A DNA stretch of 34,806 nucleotides. Source: Gammaproteobacteria bacterium (GTDB taxonomy: Bacteria > Pseudomonadota > Gammaproteobacteria > Xanthomonadales > Wenzhouxiangellaceae). Location of the stretch: the NCBI GenBank assembly GCA_003560975.1, contig PWJA01000002.1, forward strand, positions 1-34,806, given 5' to 3'. The notes below the pieces were generated by a model. That model saw only the letters and a program-made list of their open reading frames with translations, was not told the DNA's origin and searched no databases. The translations under genes and the position numbers were made by a program. Positions 22,545-30,121 of the stretch are shown piece by piece (positions within the stretch are counted from its first letter, which is position 1; each line of letters opens with the position of its first letter).

Positions 22545-23445
22545 ATCCTCGGTAGGGTAACTCTCCGACTCGGTTGACCGCAGCGATGATCGAACGGCGG
22601 GTGGCTTCGTCGGCATTGCAGGGTCGGACAATTTCGGCGGCAATGATTTCCCCGCCCGGAATCTGAAACACGCGAACCGTGCAGGCCACGCCCGCACGGG
22701 TGGTCGGCGGCCGATTCCAGTTGCGCGTGACCAGCGTCCGAATGGTGATGATGTATTCCTCCTGCAGCGTTGCGCGCCGAGCATCCGCCTGGGCCTGCTC
22801 ATCGGCCAGGCGCAGGCGCTCGGCTTCCTCGCGGGCGCGCTGTTCGGCTTCGGCGGCCTCTCGCCGCTGAGCGATCTCGGCCAGGCGGCGCTCTTGTTCC
22901 TCGCGCCGCTGCTGCGCCTCCTCGCGCTGGGCGCGCAGCTCGGCCAGCTCCTGCATCCGCTCTTGTTCCTCGCGCCGGCGTTCCTCTTCGGCCGCCCGGC
23001 GCTGCTCTTCCCGGCGCGCCCGATCTTCGGCCCGGCGCTGCTCCTCGAGTTCACGCTGCCGACGCTCGACCTCCTGCTGGCGCCGCGCTTCTTCCCGGGC
23101 GCGCCGCTCGGCCTCCTGGCGGGCCTGTTCCTCGGCCTCGCGCTGGCGCTCTTCGTCCCGGCGTGCCTGCTCTTGCGCCTGTCGTTCGCGTTCGGCCTGC
23201 GCTCGACGCTGCTGCTCCAGTGCCTGCTGCTCGGCCTGGCGCTCGGTCTCCTCGGCCCTGCGCTGCTCGACAACCGGCCCCATGTCGACCAGGGTGACCT
23301 GCACCGGCGGCATCTCGGACTCGAAAGGCTGCCAGTTCCAGCTCCCCAGCACCAGCACGCCCACCATGAGCAAATGCACCCCCAGGGCCAGCCCCAGCGC
23401 CTGGGCCTGCTCCTTGAGTGCCCGCTTGCGCGCTTGTGAAATCAT
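22492..23445 (-). CDS. tolA: Tol-Pal system protein TolA
   Basis: This inner-membrane protein spans the periplasm and transmits the proton-motive-force-driven pull to TolB and Pal. It has 317 residues. The N-terminal helix LALGVHLLMVGVLVLGSW anchors it. A long Arg/Glu/Gln-rich helix follows (about 60-228), and the C-terminal globular domain has two cysteines (VACTVRVF and VRPCNADE) that pair in TolA proteins. The helix is richer in Arg and Glu than the Ala/Lys form of E. coli. ATG 23445 is preferred; a TTG two codons upstream is possible, and neither has a good ribosome site. A 209-bp gap with a tandem repeat and a hairpin separates it from tolR, which is unusual in this operon. Confidence 0.94.
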   Translation of the reverse strand: MISQARKRALKEQAQALGLALGVHLLMVGVLVLGSWNWQPFESEMPPVQVTLVDMGPVVEQRRAEETERQAEQQALEQQRRAQAERERQAQEQARRDEERQREAEEQARQEAERRAREEARRQQEVERRQRELEEQRRAEDRARREEQRRAAEEERRREEQERMQELAELRAQREEAQQRREEQERRLAEIAQRREAAEAEQRAREEAERLRLADEQAQADARRATLQEEYIITIRTLVTRNWNRPPTTRAGVACTVRVFQIPGGEIIAAEIVRPCNADEATRRSIIAAVNRVGELPYRGYESVFNREIEFLFRFDG

Positions 23446-23578
23446 CGCCAAAGCGCAATCAAACCGCGGGCGAGCGGGGAGGAACGCGGATTGAACACGA
23501 ACAGACCTGCGGTCGCACGGCGAACGACGGCGCTGCTTTCAGGCCTACCGCCAATGCCATCAGAAACACCTGCCTTTT

Positions 23579-23604
23579 TCTGCGTTCATCTGCGTTCATC
23601 TGCG
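23579..23604 (-). repeat. 10-bp tandem repeat between tolR and tolA
   Basis: TCTGCGTTCA is repeated twice and then partly (TCTGCG), a 26-bp array with a 10-bp period. On the sense strand of tol it reads GCAGATGAAC in tandem. From memory, near-identical arrays recur in spacers of many environmental bacteria and give rise to spurious short frames with residues like NADERR. A frame of that kind is present here (23459-23674) and is not a gene. No terminal inverted repeats or target duplications were seen. Confidence 0.6.
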
Positions 23605-23619
23605 CTTTCACTTGGATTT

Positions 23620-23642
23620 CCCGGAACCGGGCAGGTTCCCGG
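23620..23642 (-). terminator. Hairpin just downstream of tolR
   Basis: On the minus strand CCGGGAACC and GGTTCCGGG flank a 5-nt loop, pairing at 8 of 9 positions, 12 bp after the tolR stop. No U-run follows. It could reduce read-through into tolA or protect the tolQR mRNA end. Confidence 0.4.
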
Positions 23643-23654
23643 TCTGGCAGCGGA

Positions 23655-24080
23655 TCAGTCGGGCTCGGGATCACCCATCAACCCGACCGAGGCCACCCCG
23701 GCGCGCTGCAGGTAGACCATCGCGCTGTAGATGAACTGATAGGGCACGTCGCGATCACCGCTGACGGTGACCTGGACGTCCGGGTTGCGTTCGGCGATGG
23801 CGCCCACCGTCAGGGTCAGGGTTTCGCCATCGAGCAGCTGCGGTGCATCACCGGTGTCGAGGTAGAAATCGCCGTCGCGGGTGACCGTGACCAGGAGCGG
23901 ATCCCCGCGGTCGGTGATCGGCTCGGCCGCGCCGGTGGGCAAATCGACCTCCACGCCCAGGTTCAGCATCGGCGCGGTCACCATGAAGATGATCAGCAGC
24001 ACCAGCATCACGTCGATGTAGGGCACGACGTTCATTTCCGACATGCGCTTGCGGCGGCGCCGGACATGGGTCTCGGACAT
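23655..24080 (-). CDS. tolR: Tol-Pal proton-channel protein TolR
   Basis: This is the inner-membrane stator partner of TolQ. It has 141 residues: a basic N-terminus, one membrane helix with the proton-carrying Asp (VVPYIDVMLVLLIIFMV, D23, the same number as in E. coli) and a periplasmic peptidoglycan-binding domain (about 45-135). The family ending GVASVGLM is present. The start at 24080 has GAAGGTG upstream and lies 5 bp after tolQ, so the two are co-transcribed. Everything fits a functional TolR. The stop is followed by a hairpin and a 209-bp gap before tolA. Confidence 0.96.
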   Translation of the reverse strand: MSETHVRRRRKRMSEMNVVPYIDVMLVLLIIFMVTAPMLNLGVEVDLPTGAAEPITDRGDPLLVTVTRDGDFYLDTGDAPQLLDGETLTLTVGAIAERNPDVQVTVSGDRDVPYQFIYSAMVYLQRAGVASVGLMGDPEPD

Positions 24081-24085
24081 ACCGC

Positions 24086-24781
24086 TTACACCTTCTCCTG
24101 GAGCCGGCGCGCCTGCCGGTTCAGGATCGCGGCGAACTCTTCCTTGAAATTGTCGAAGCGCATTTCCAGACGATCGACCTGAGACGAGAACTTGTTGAAC
24201 GCGACCACGGCCGGAATGGCCGCAAACAGGCCCATGGCGGTGGCGATCAGCGCTTCGGAAATCCCGGGAGCGACCATGGCAATGGTCGCGGTGTGGGCGC
24301 CGGCCAGTCCGCGAAAGGAGTTCATGATCCCCCAGACGGTTCCGAAAAGGCCCACGTACGGGCTGACCGAGCCGACCGTGGCCAGGAAGCTCAAATGGTT
24401 TTCCAGGCGCTCCAGTTCGCGGGTCAGGGCCACGCGCATCGCGCGCTGAGCGCCGTTGGTGAGGGTGTCGGGGTTGAGATGCCGGTCTTCGCGCAGGCGG
24501 GTGAATTCGCGAAAGCCGGACTCGAAAATCGATTCCAGCCCCTCGCGGCCGGCGCTGTTGCCGGCAACCTTGTCGTAGAGCTGGTTCAGATCGGCGCCCG
24601 ACCAGAATTTCTCTTCGAAATCACGCGCGCGTTTTTCTGCTCGATTGAGCATCTGGCGCTTCTGGAAAATCACCATCCACGAGGCGATCGAGGCCAGCAC
24701 CAGCACCAGCATCACCCCCTGCACCAGCAGGGTGGCCTCCATGATCAGTTCCCAGACCTGCAGCTGTTCGGTTGATTGCAT
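24086..24781 (-). CDS. tolQ: Tol-Pal proton-channel protein TolQ
   Basis: This three-helix inner-membrane protein is homologous to ExbB and MotA and forms the proton channel with TolR. It has 231 residues, as in E. coli (230). Helix 1 is LLVQGVMLVLVLASIASWMV. Helices 2 and 3 carry the conserved Thr/Gly faces in LATVGSVSPYVGLFGTVWGI and SEALIATAMGLFAAIPAVVA. A longer frame starts at 24820 but would overlap ybgC by 32 bp; ATG 24781, 7 bp after the ybgC stop, gives the family N-terminus (STEQLQVWELIMEA). It is followed by tolR after 5 bp. Confidence 0.96.
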   Translation of the reverse strand: MQSTEQLQVWELIMEATLLVQGVMLVLVLASIASWMVIFQKRQMLNRAEKRARDFEEKFWSGADLNQLYDKVAGNSAGREGLESIFESGFREFTRLREDRHLNPDTLTNGAQRAMRVALTRELERLENHLSFLATVGSVSPYVGLFGTVWGIMNSFRGLAGAHTATIAMVAPGISEALIATAMGLFAAIPAVVAFNKFSSQVDRLEMRFDNFKEEFAAILNRQARRLQEKV

Positions 24782-24788
24782 TGAGACG

Positions 24789-25226
24789 TCAGTTTCCTTG
24801 AAATTCAACGATGGCCGCACGCAGGGCCGGCGGCATCCGGACGGGTCGAAAGCGGTCGGCGCTCAGGCAGGCAATCGCGATACCGCCTTCGGCCAGCACC
24901 AGGCCGTCCTGCCGCCGGATGCGCTGGCCGATGCGCATGGAGGCGGCCCGAAGCTCTTCGACGGCGACATCGACGGCAAGTTCATCCTCCAGGCGCGCCG
25001 GTGCGGAAAAATCGATCCGGGCCGAGGTCACGACGAACAGGCGCTGTTGCCGCTCGCGCAACTCGACCTGGGGGAAGCCCAGCGACAACAGCCAGTCCGA
25101 GCGCGCTCGTTCCATGAAGTTGAGATAGCGCGAGTGGTACATCACGCCGCCGGCGTCGGTGTCTTCCCAGTAGACGCGATAGCGCCAGCTTGCCTGGCCG
25201 ACCGGCCGGGGAGCGCGCCCGCTCAC
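24789..25226 (-). CDS. ybgC: Tol-Pal-associated acyl-CoA thioesterase YbgC
   Basis: This hotdog-fold thioesterase of the 4-hydroxybenzoyl-CoA type has 145 residues. The active-site block is [20 protein letters not shown] (D24, Y30, H31), followed by [10 protein letters not shown]. It hydrolyses acyl-CoA or acyl-carrier-protein thioesters, and its link to Tol-Pal is by gene order and reported lipid-enzyme contacts. The GTG start is inside the ruvB stop (GTGA), so it is coupled to the ruv genes; tolQ follows after 7 bp. The start gives about ten extra N-terminal residues compared with E. coli, but there is no later ATG before the conserved core. Confidence 0.95.
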   Translation of the reverse strand: MSGRAPRPVGQASWRYRVYWEDTDAGGVMYHSRYLNFMERARSDWLLSLGFPQVELRERQQRLFVVTSARIDFSAPARLEDELAVDVAVEELRAASMRIGQRIRRQDGLVLAEGGIAIACLSADRFRPVRMPPALRAAIVEFQGN

Positions 25227-26275
25227 GATTCGCGCCCTTCGGGTGTCGACCCGAACAGATCCCGGCCGGGCTGGTCGGGCGGTTCCAGACCGAAATGACG
25301 CCAGGAGGCGGCCGTCGCCATGCGCCCGCGAGCGGTGCGCACGAGATAGCCCTCCTGGATCAGGAACGGCTCGATCACGTCCTCGATCGTGCCGCGCTCC
25401 TCCGACAGCGAAGCGGCCAGGCTTTCGACCCCCACCGGCCCGCCGCCGAAATGCTCGATCAGCACCTTCAAAAGGCGTCGGTCCATGATGTCGAATCCGC
25501 GCTGATCGACCTGCATCATCTCCAGCGCCCGCATGGACACCTCACCGGAGATATGTCCGTCGGCCCGTACCTGGGCATAATCGCGCACCCGCCGGAGCAG
25601 ACGATTGGCGATGCGCGGTGTTCCGCGCGCCCGCCGGGCGATCTCCTCGGCACCGGCCGCATCGGTTGCGATGTCGAGAATGCCGGCCGAACGGGTCACG
25701 ATGCGGGCCAGGTCCGCGGTGGCGTAGAACTCGAGACGCTCGACAATCCCGAAACGGTCGCGCAACGGAGAGGTGAGCAGCCCGGCCCGCGTCGTCGCTC
25801 CGACCAGGGTGAAGCGCGGCAGGTCGAGCTGGATGGAGCGGGCCGCGGGTCCCTCGCCGATGATGATGTCGATCCGGTAATCTTCCATGGCCGGATACAG
25901 GACCTCTTCGACCACCGGGCTCAAGCGGTGAATCTCGTCGATGAACAGGACATCGCCGGGTTCGAGGTTGGTCAGCAGCGCGGCCAGGTCCCCGGCTCTT
26001 TCCAGCACCGGACCGGAGGTCTGGCGCAGGTTGGTTCCCATCTCGGCGGCAATGACGTGGGCCAGCGTGGTCTTGCCCAGGCCGGGCGGGCCGAAGATCA
26101 GCACATGATCGAGCGCCTCGTGCCGCTTGCGCGCCGATTCCAGGTAAATGGACAGGCGCTCCTTCATCGCCGTCTGGCCGGTGTATTCGGCCAGGCGCCG
26201 CGGCCGCAGGCTTTCTTCGATCCGGGTTTCTTCCGGTTCGGCCGTGGCCTTGATCAGGCGGGTCTCCTCGGTCAT
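25223..26275 (-). CDS. ruvB: Holliday junction branch-migration helicase RuvB
   Basis: This is the AAA+ motor that drives branch migration with RuvA. It has 350 residues (336 in E. coli). Walker A is GPPGLGKTT (62-70, K68), Walker [10 protein letters not shown] (D113, E114) and sensor 1 VGATTRAG. The arginine finger lies in SPLRDRFG, and the C-terminal winged-helix region is [20 protein letters not shown]. The start overlaps the ruvA stop by one base (TGATG), and the stop overlaps the ybgC GTG. The extra length is a variable C-terminal tail ([20 protein letters not shown]). Confidence 0.98.
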   Translation of the reverse strand: MTEETRLIKATAEPEETRIEESLRPRRLAEYTGQTAMKERLSIYLESARKRHEALDHVLIFGPPGLGKTTLAHVIAAEMGTNLRQTSGPVLERAGDLAALLTNLEPGDVLFIDEIHRLSPVVEEVLYPAMEDYRIDIIIGEGPAARSIQLDLPRFTLVGATTRAGLLTSPLRDRFGIVERLEFYATADLARIVTRSAGILDIATDAAGAEEIARRARGTPRIANRLLRRVRDYAQVRADGHISGEVSMRALEMMQVDQRGFDIMDRRLLKVLIEHFGGGPVGVESLAASLSEERGTIEDVIEPFLIQEGYLVRTARGRMATAASWRHFGLEPPDQPGRDLFGSTPEGRES

Positions 26276-26859
26276 CAGGCCCCCATCTTCCTTTTCAGCG
26301 CGGCCCGGATCAGGGCCTCGGCCGGCTGATCGGCCGCTTCCACAGCGCGCACCATCTTCAGCGCCTCGGCCGCCGAATAGCCCAGCGCGGTCAACGCGGC
26401 GCGCGCTTCAGCGGCGGGCTCCGCCGGACCGCTCGAAGTGCTCACCGCTCCGGGCAGGTCGCTCAGGCGGCCGCGCATTTCCAGCACCAGGCGCTCGGCG
26501 GTCTTCTTGCCGATGCCGGGCAGACGGGTCAGGGCCTGGGCATCGCCGGCCTCGACCATCAGGGCAAAGTCGTCGCTGCTGACCCCGGACAGAATCGCCA
26601 GGGCCAGGCGCGGACCCACACCCGAGACCTTGAGCAACTCACGAAACAAGGCGCGATCGGGCGCGCGCAGAAACCCGTACAGGATATGAGCGTCCTCGCG
26701 CACGATCAGCTGGGTCAGCAGCGTGACCGGCTCGCCGATCGCCGGCAGCCGATCGAATACCGACAGCGGCGCTTCCACTTCGTAGCCGACCCCGCCGACG
26801 TCGACCAGCAGTCCGGGCGGCTGGCGCTCCAGCAGGATGCCGTGCAGACGCCCGATCAT
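26275..26859 (-). CDS. ruvA: Holliday junction-binding protein RuvA
   Basis: RuvA forms the tetramer that holds the four-way junction for RuvB. It has 194 residues (203 in E. coli). The N-terminal OB fold begins [20 protein letters not shown]. Two helix-hairpin-helix motifs follow ([16 protein letters not shown] and [19 protein letters not shown]). The C-terminal domain that contacts RuvB is [19 protein letters not shown]. The start is fixed by the family N-terminus and overlaps the ruvC stop (ATGA); an in-frame extension to 26916 lies inside ruvC and was not used. Confidence 0.97.
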   Translation of the reverse strand: MIGRLHGILLERQPPGLLVDVGGVGYEVEAPLSVFDRLPAIGEPVTLLTQLIVREDAHILYGFLRAPDRALFRELLKVSGVGPRLALAILSGVSSDDFALMVEAGDAQALTRLPGIGKKTAERLVLEMRGRLSDLPGAVSTSSGPAEPAAEARAALTALGYSAAEALKMVRAVEAADQPAEALIRAALKRKMGA

Positions 26860-27344
26860 CGCAAGACCACGCCGGCCGGCAGGCGGGCCAGGGTCTGGGC
26901 CATGTGCAGATGGCACAAGGCAACGGCCAGGGCATCGGCGGCGTCCTCGGCCGGCGTCTCGGCGAGCTTGAGCAGAATTCGGGTCATGTGCTGGACCTGT
27001 TCCTTGGCCGCCCCGCCGCGGCCGACGATGGCCTGCTTGATTGCGCGCGGGGCGTATTCATGCACTTCCAGTCCGGCCGCGACCAGCGCACAGATCGCCG
27101 CTCCGCGGGCCTGGCCGAGCTTGATCGCCGCCTGCGGGTTGCGGCTCATGAACACCGACTCCACCGCGGCGATCTCGGGCTCGAAGCGTTCGATCAGAAC
27201 CCCGAGCCGGGCAAAAATCCGCCCCAGTCGCTCGGGCATCGGGCCATCGCCCAGGCGCACGGATTCGGCATGCACCAGGCGCTCACCGTCAATGATGCCG
27301 ACACCGGTGATCCGCGAGCCGGGATCGAGGCCGATGATCCTCAT
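26856..27344 (-). CDS. ruvC: Holliday junction endonuclease RuvC
   Basis: RuvC cuts Holliday junctions symmetrically. It has 162 residues. The catalytic acids are D7 (IIGLDPGSRITG), E62 (AAVESVF) and D134 and D137 (EDAADALAVALCH), all present. The C-terminus is slightly shorter than in E. coli (173). The sense-strand leader directly before the ATG is not a ribosome site but a C-run array with 7-bp period (27345-27373). The stop overlaps ruvA (ATGA), so ruvC, ruvA, ruvB and ybgC are chained by overlaps and probably translated together. Where transcription starts is unclear; it may read through from yebC. Confidence 0.97.
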   Translation of the reverse strand: MRIIGLDPGSRITGVGIIDGERLVHAESVRLGDGPMPERLGRIFARLGVLIERFEPEIAAVESVFMSRNPQAAIKLGQARGAAICALVAAGLEVHEYAPRAIKQAIVGRGGAAKEQVQHMTRILLKLAETPAEDAADALAVALCHLHMAQTLARLPAGVVLR

Positions 27345-27373
27345 CCGACCAGGGACCAGGGACCAGGGACCAG
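27345..27373 (+). repeat. 7-bp-period array abutting the ruvC start (GGGACCA x3)
   Basis: G-runs start at 27352, 27359 and 27366, exactly 7 bp apart, with spacer ACCA each time. The G-rich strand is the plus strand, so in the ruvC mRNA this is a C-rich leader ending at the start codon. It is inverted relative to the array at 27466-27503, so the two could pair into a long stem around a 92-bp core. Confidence 0.8.
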
Positions 27374-27465
27374 AAATCGGATTCGATGGAACAAAGGGCG
27401 CTTTTTCCGGTACTCGGTTCGTGGCAGGGATCTCCAGTCAGAACAGGCCGTCGGGAAATTGAGCG

Positions 27466-27503
27466 CCCTGGTCCCTGGTCCCTGAGCCCTGGTCCCTACT
27501 CCC
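27466..27503 (-). repeat. 7-bp-period array abutting the yebC stop (six C/G runs)
   Basis: CCC runs start at 27466, 27473, 27480, 27487, 27494 and 27501, a perfect 7-bp register. The spacers are TGGT, TGGT, TGAG, TGGT and TACT. On the minus strand, which is the yebC sense strand, this is six GGG runs with four-base loops starting immediately after the stop codon. That is a textbook G-quadruplex pattern. Confidence 0.85.
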
Positions 27504-28244
27504 TTATTCGTCATACGCTTCCGCCGGAATGTCCGCGTTCGACCAGACGTCCTGGGTGTCGTCAAGGTCTTCGAGCAGGTCGAGGAACTTGAGCACTTTC
27601 TGGCCGGTTTCCACGTCCAGGTCGACCAGGACCGCGGCACGCTGGGTGACTTCGGCTTCGTCGACCGGCAGGTCGGCGCCGCGCAGGGCCTCGCGAACCG
27701 CCTCGAAGTCGTCCGGTGCCGTCAGCACCTCGATGCTGCCGTCCTCATCGCTAAGGACGTCTTCGGCTCCGGCCTCCAGCGCCACCTCCATGACCTGCTC
27801 TTCGCTGGTCCCGGGGGCAAAGCTGAGCACGCCCTTTTTTTCGAACAGGTAGGCCACCGACCCGTCCGTCCCCAGATTGCCGCCGTACTTGGAGAAGGCG
27901 TGCCGTACCGCGGCGACCGTGCGGTTGCGGTTGTCGGTGAGGCAATCGACCATGACCGCCACGCCACCGGGGGCATAGCCCTCGTAGCGAAGCTCTTCGT
28001 AGGCCGCGCCTTCCAGATCACCGGTGGCTTTCTTGATCGCCCGCTCGATGTTGTCCTTGGGCACATTGGCGGCGTTGGCCTTGTCGATGGCCAGGCGCAG
28101 GCGCGGATTGGCTTCCGGATCACCGCCACCTTCGCGCGCGGCAACGCTGATTTCGCGGATCAGGCGGGTGAAAATCTTGCCGCGCTTGGCGTCCTGGGCC
28201 TTCTTGCGATGCTGGATGTTGGCCCATTTGCTGTGGCCGGCCAT
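27504..28244 (-). CDS. yebC: YebC/PmpR-family protein
   Basis: This conserved 246-residue protein has been described in different bacteria as a transcription regulator (PmpR) and, more recently, as a factor relieving ribosome stalling. The N-terminal hallmark is [20 protein letters not shown]. It is followed by [11 protein letters not shown], the central block [20 protein letters not shown] and GPGGVA-like [20 protein letters not shown]. The full length is intact, so it should be functional. GAGG lies 7 nt before the ATG at 28244. It precedes ruvC on the same strand across a 159-bp gap filled with repeat arrays. Upstream, the conserved link to aspS is broken by the plus-strand gene at 28384. 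Confidence 0.96.
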   Translation of the reverse strand: MAGHSKWANIQHRKKAQDAKRGKIFTRLIREISVAAREGGGDPEANPRLRLAIDKANAANVPKDNIERAIKKATGDLEGAAYEELRYEGYAPGGVAVMVDCLTDNRNRTVAAVRHAFSKYGGNLGTDGSVAYLFEKKGVLSFAPGTSEEQVMEVALEAGAEDVLSDEDGSIEVLTAPDDFEAVREALRGADLPVDEAEVTQRAAVLVDLDVETGQKVLKFLDLLEDLDDTQDVWSNADIPAEAYDE

Positions 28245-28383
28245 GTCGATGCCTCTGTTCGTGGGTCAATGCGGCATTTTACCCCAGCGCTCCCGTTCAC
28301 CGAAATCGGTCCCAGGCCGTTCAGCCACGGCTCAGCCACAGGCGCTACACTACGCCTACCCATACATACGGAGCCTGGGAACG

Positions 28384-29430
28384 ATGCGCCCGATTGCCAT
28401 TCTCTTTTCACTCGTACTTGCCGGCAAGGCCTGGGGCACCGGCGAGATCAACGTCCTGACCGACCTGCTTTCGCCGTTCCCGCCGGGCTGCGTGGCCCTG
28501 AGCTTGCCGAACGCGCCGGCCTCGGGGGACAACGAACTCTGGGACGATACCGTTTTCGCGCCCGGAATCGGAAGCGGTGCCCTGGACCACGAGGTGCGCA
28601 TTCGAATCTGGCGCATGGGCTGCGCCGACGAGGGGTTCTCGATCGTCCTGGTGCGTCTGGAGAAAGTCAGCGGCAGCCGACCGGTGCTGATTCCGCAGAT
28701 TTTCGTCGATGCCGGCGAAGCGGAAGTTCCGTTCCATGAGGGACAGCTGATCCCCACGCCGGCGGTGGGCAATATCGGCGCTTCGGGCAACGTGCTGGTC
28801 GAAACCGGCCAGACCTTCATGGTGGCCGCCAGCCCCCTGGCCATCGATGAGGCCACGGAATTCACCACCGCCGACTACAACGACCTGTTCACCCTGGAAT
28901 TCTTCTGGGGCGGATACGCGCCGGGCATCGCCGACCAGGGCGAGCTGTTTCCGATCGCCGCCTACGAACCTGCGCTGGACCCGCCGCAGTTCGACATTCC
29001 GCTGCTGCACGGCCGCATGAACGGTGCCTACGTGTTCGAAGGCAAGCCCTCGACCGGCCTGTTTCTCAACATCGGCGAAAACTTCGACGGACTGGGCCTG
29101 GACGACAACTTCGTTTTCGCCGCGTTTTTCACCTATCTGAACGGCGAACCGTTCTGGACGGTGGGCAGCCCGGGGACCCAGGATCCGGGAGTCGGGGTGA
29201 TCACGATCCCCATGGTCGCCTTGAGCGGCGGTGACTTCTTCACCAACCCGCCAAGCTACACCGACGCCGACCTGACCGAGCAGAACGTGGGCACGCTGAC
29301 CATCGAAGTGCTGGACTGCAACACGCTTCGACTCGATTACGACTTCAGGCCGATTGGCCAGGGCACGGGCAGTCTGCAGGCCCAGCGCCTGATCCGTATC
29401 GCCGGCTACGATTGCAATCCCTGGCGTTAG
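28384..29430 (+). CDS. Exported protein of unknown function (beta-rich, possibly related to WF/TY-type secreted modules)
   Basis: The 348-residue product begins with a signal peptide (RPIAILFSLVLAGKAWG). The mature part is acidic, rich in Gly, Pro, Phe and Asp, poor in Lys, and likely all-beta. The stretch GLFLNIGENF through NFVFAAFFTYLNGEPFWTVG resembles a short module I have seen in secreted proteins of related gammaproteobacteria (pattern aromatic-TY-x-G-x-P-x-W). This is recollection, not a search. Cysteines are few and could pair. ATG 28384 is chosen because the signal peptide starts there; the frame stays open upstream, but through yebC antisense DNA. It is the only plus-strand gene within the conserved minus-strand block. 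It converges tail-to-tail with the hydrolase gene after 7 bp. Confidence 0.7.
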   Translation: MRPIAILFSLVLAGKAWGTGEINVLTDLLSPFPPGCVALSLPNAPASGDNELWDDTVFAPGIGSGALDHEVRIRIWRMGCADEGFSIVLVRLEKVSGSRPVLIPQIFVDAGEAEVPFHEGQLIPTPAVGNIGASGNVLVETGQTFMVAASPLAIDEATEFTTADYNDLFTLEFFWGGYAPGIADQGELFPIAAYEPALDPPQFDIPLLHGRMNGAYVFEGKPSTGLFLNIGENFDGLGLDDNFVFAAFFTYLNGEPFWTVGSPGTQDPGVGVITIPMVALSGGDFFTNPPSYTDADLTEQNVGTLTIEVLDCNTLRLDYDFRPIGQGTGSLQAQRLIRIAGYDCNPWR

Positions 29431-29437
29431 TGAGCCG

Positions 29438-30121
29438 CTACATCCCTGCGCCGCGGTCAAACCGGCCGCGGTGCAGGAATCGGGCGACCTGACTCGCGAC
29501 CTCGGCCGACAGCACCAGCCCGGTATGCGAGACATCCAGCTCCAGGCGGTCGGCCGCATCCGGCAACTCCGTTTCGGCCACGGCGATGGTGCCGTCATGG
29601 GGCAGTTCCAGGCGCTTGAACACCCGGCCCAGCCCAAGTCCTTTCGTGCCGGCGATGACGCCAGTCTCGCGGCCGGCCGGCGCGTGACCAAAGCCATAGG
29701 CCAGCGCCGTGCGCGCCTTGCCCACGAACGGGCGGGTCAGCGGCATCTGGGCAATCTTGCTTGCGGTCGAAGAACCGCGTACCGGCGAACCCATCAGGAC
29801 CACGCGGCCTTCGGGCAGGCGCCGCCATCCATCGAACATCCGCAAAATGACCAGGCCACCCAGGCTATGGCCGACGAAATCCAGCGGCTTGGCGTCGATC
29901 CGGCGAGCGAACTCGTACAGGGCGCGGGCGTTTTCGGCCAGCGTGCGCCCGAGGGTCGGATAACTGAACGCATGGGTCCGGAATCCGCGCGCCTCGAGCC
30001 GACGGGCCAGCAGCGCCAGGCTGACCGTACCGTACCAGAGGCCGTGGACCAGAACCACCGTTCGTCCGCCCGGGCGGTCCGGCTTCGAGCCCCCTGCATC
30101 GGGCGGCTCGCGCTCGGTCAC
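29438..30121 (-). CDS. Alpha/beta-hydrolase, lipase/esterase-like
   Basis: This 227-residue serine hydrolase has an oxyanion-hole motif [10 protein letters not shown] (H26-G27) and nucleophile elbow [10 protein letters not shown] (S86). The likely acid is D176 in HDGTIAV and the histidine H199 in DVSHTGLVL, completing the triad. The closest shape is the PGAP1/lipase-like group acting on lipid esters. No signal peptide is visible, so it is probably cytoplasmic. The GTG start overlaps the aspS stop (GTGA), so its translation is coupled to aspartyl-tRNA synthetase. I know of no functional link between the two; the hydrolase may simply share the promoter. The substrate is unknown. Confidence 0.85.
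   Translation of the reverse strand: MTEREPPDAGGSKPDRPGGRTVVLVHGLWYGTVSLALLARRLEARGFRTHAFSYPTLGRTLAENARALYEFARRIDAKPLDFVGHSLGGLVILRMFDGWRRLPEGRVVLMGSPVRGSSTASKIAQMPLTRPFVGKARTALAYGFGHAPAGRETGVIAGTKGLGLGRVFKRLELPHDGTIAVAETELPDAADRLELDVSHTGLVLSAEVASQVARFLHRGRFDRGAGM

Noticed and set aside
22770-23439. Plus-strand hydrophobic or Ala/Pro/Arg-rich frames opposite tolA
   Set aside because: They are antisense translations of the repetitive Arg/Glu/Gln coiled-coil DNA of tolA.
23459-23674. 71-codon minus-strand frame with NADERR-like residues between tolA and tolR
   Set aside because: It is generated by the 10-bp tandem repeat and overlaps the tolR end. Such frames recur wherever this repeat occurs.
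27398-27416. Possible intrinsic terminator AAAGGGCGCTTTTT in the yebC-ruvC spacer
   Set aside because: The stem is only about 4 bp and on the plus strand, where no gene ends.
27345-27503. CRISPR-like repeat-spacer array at the yebC-ruvC spacer
   Set aside because: The units are 7 bp with 4-bp variable parts, far too short for CRISPR, and no cas genes are near.
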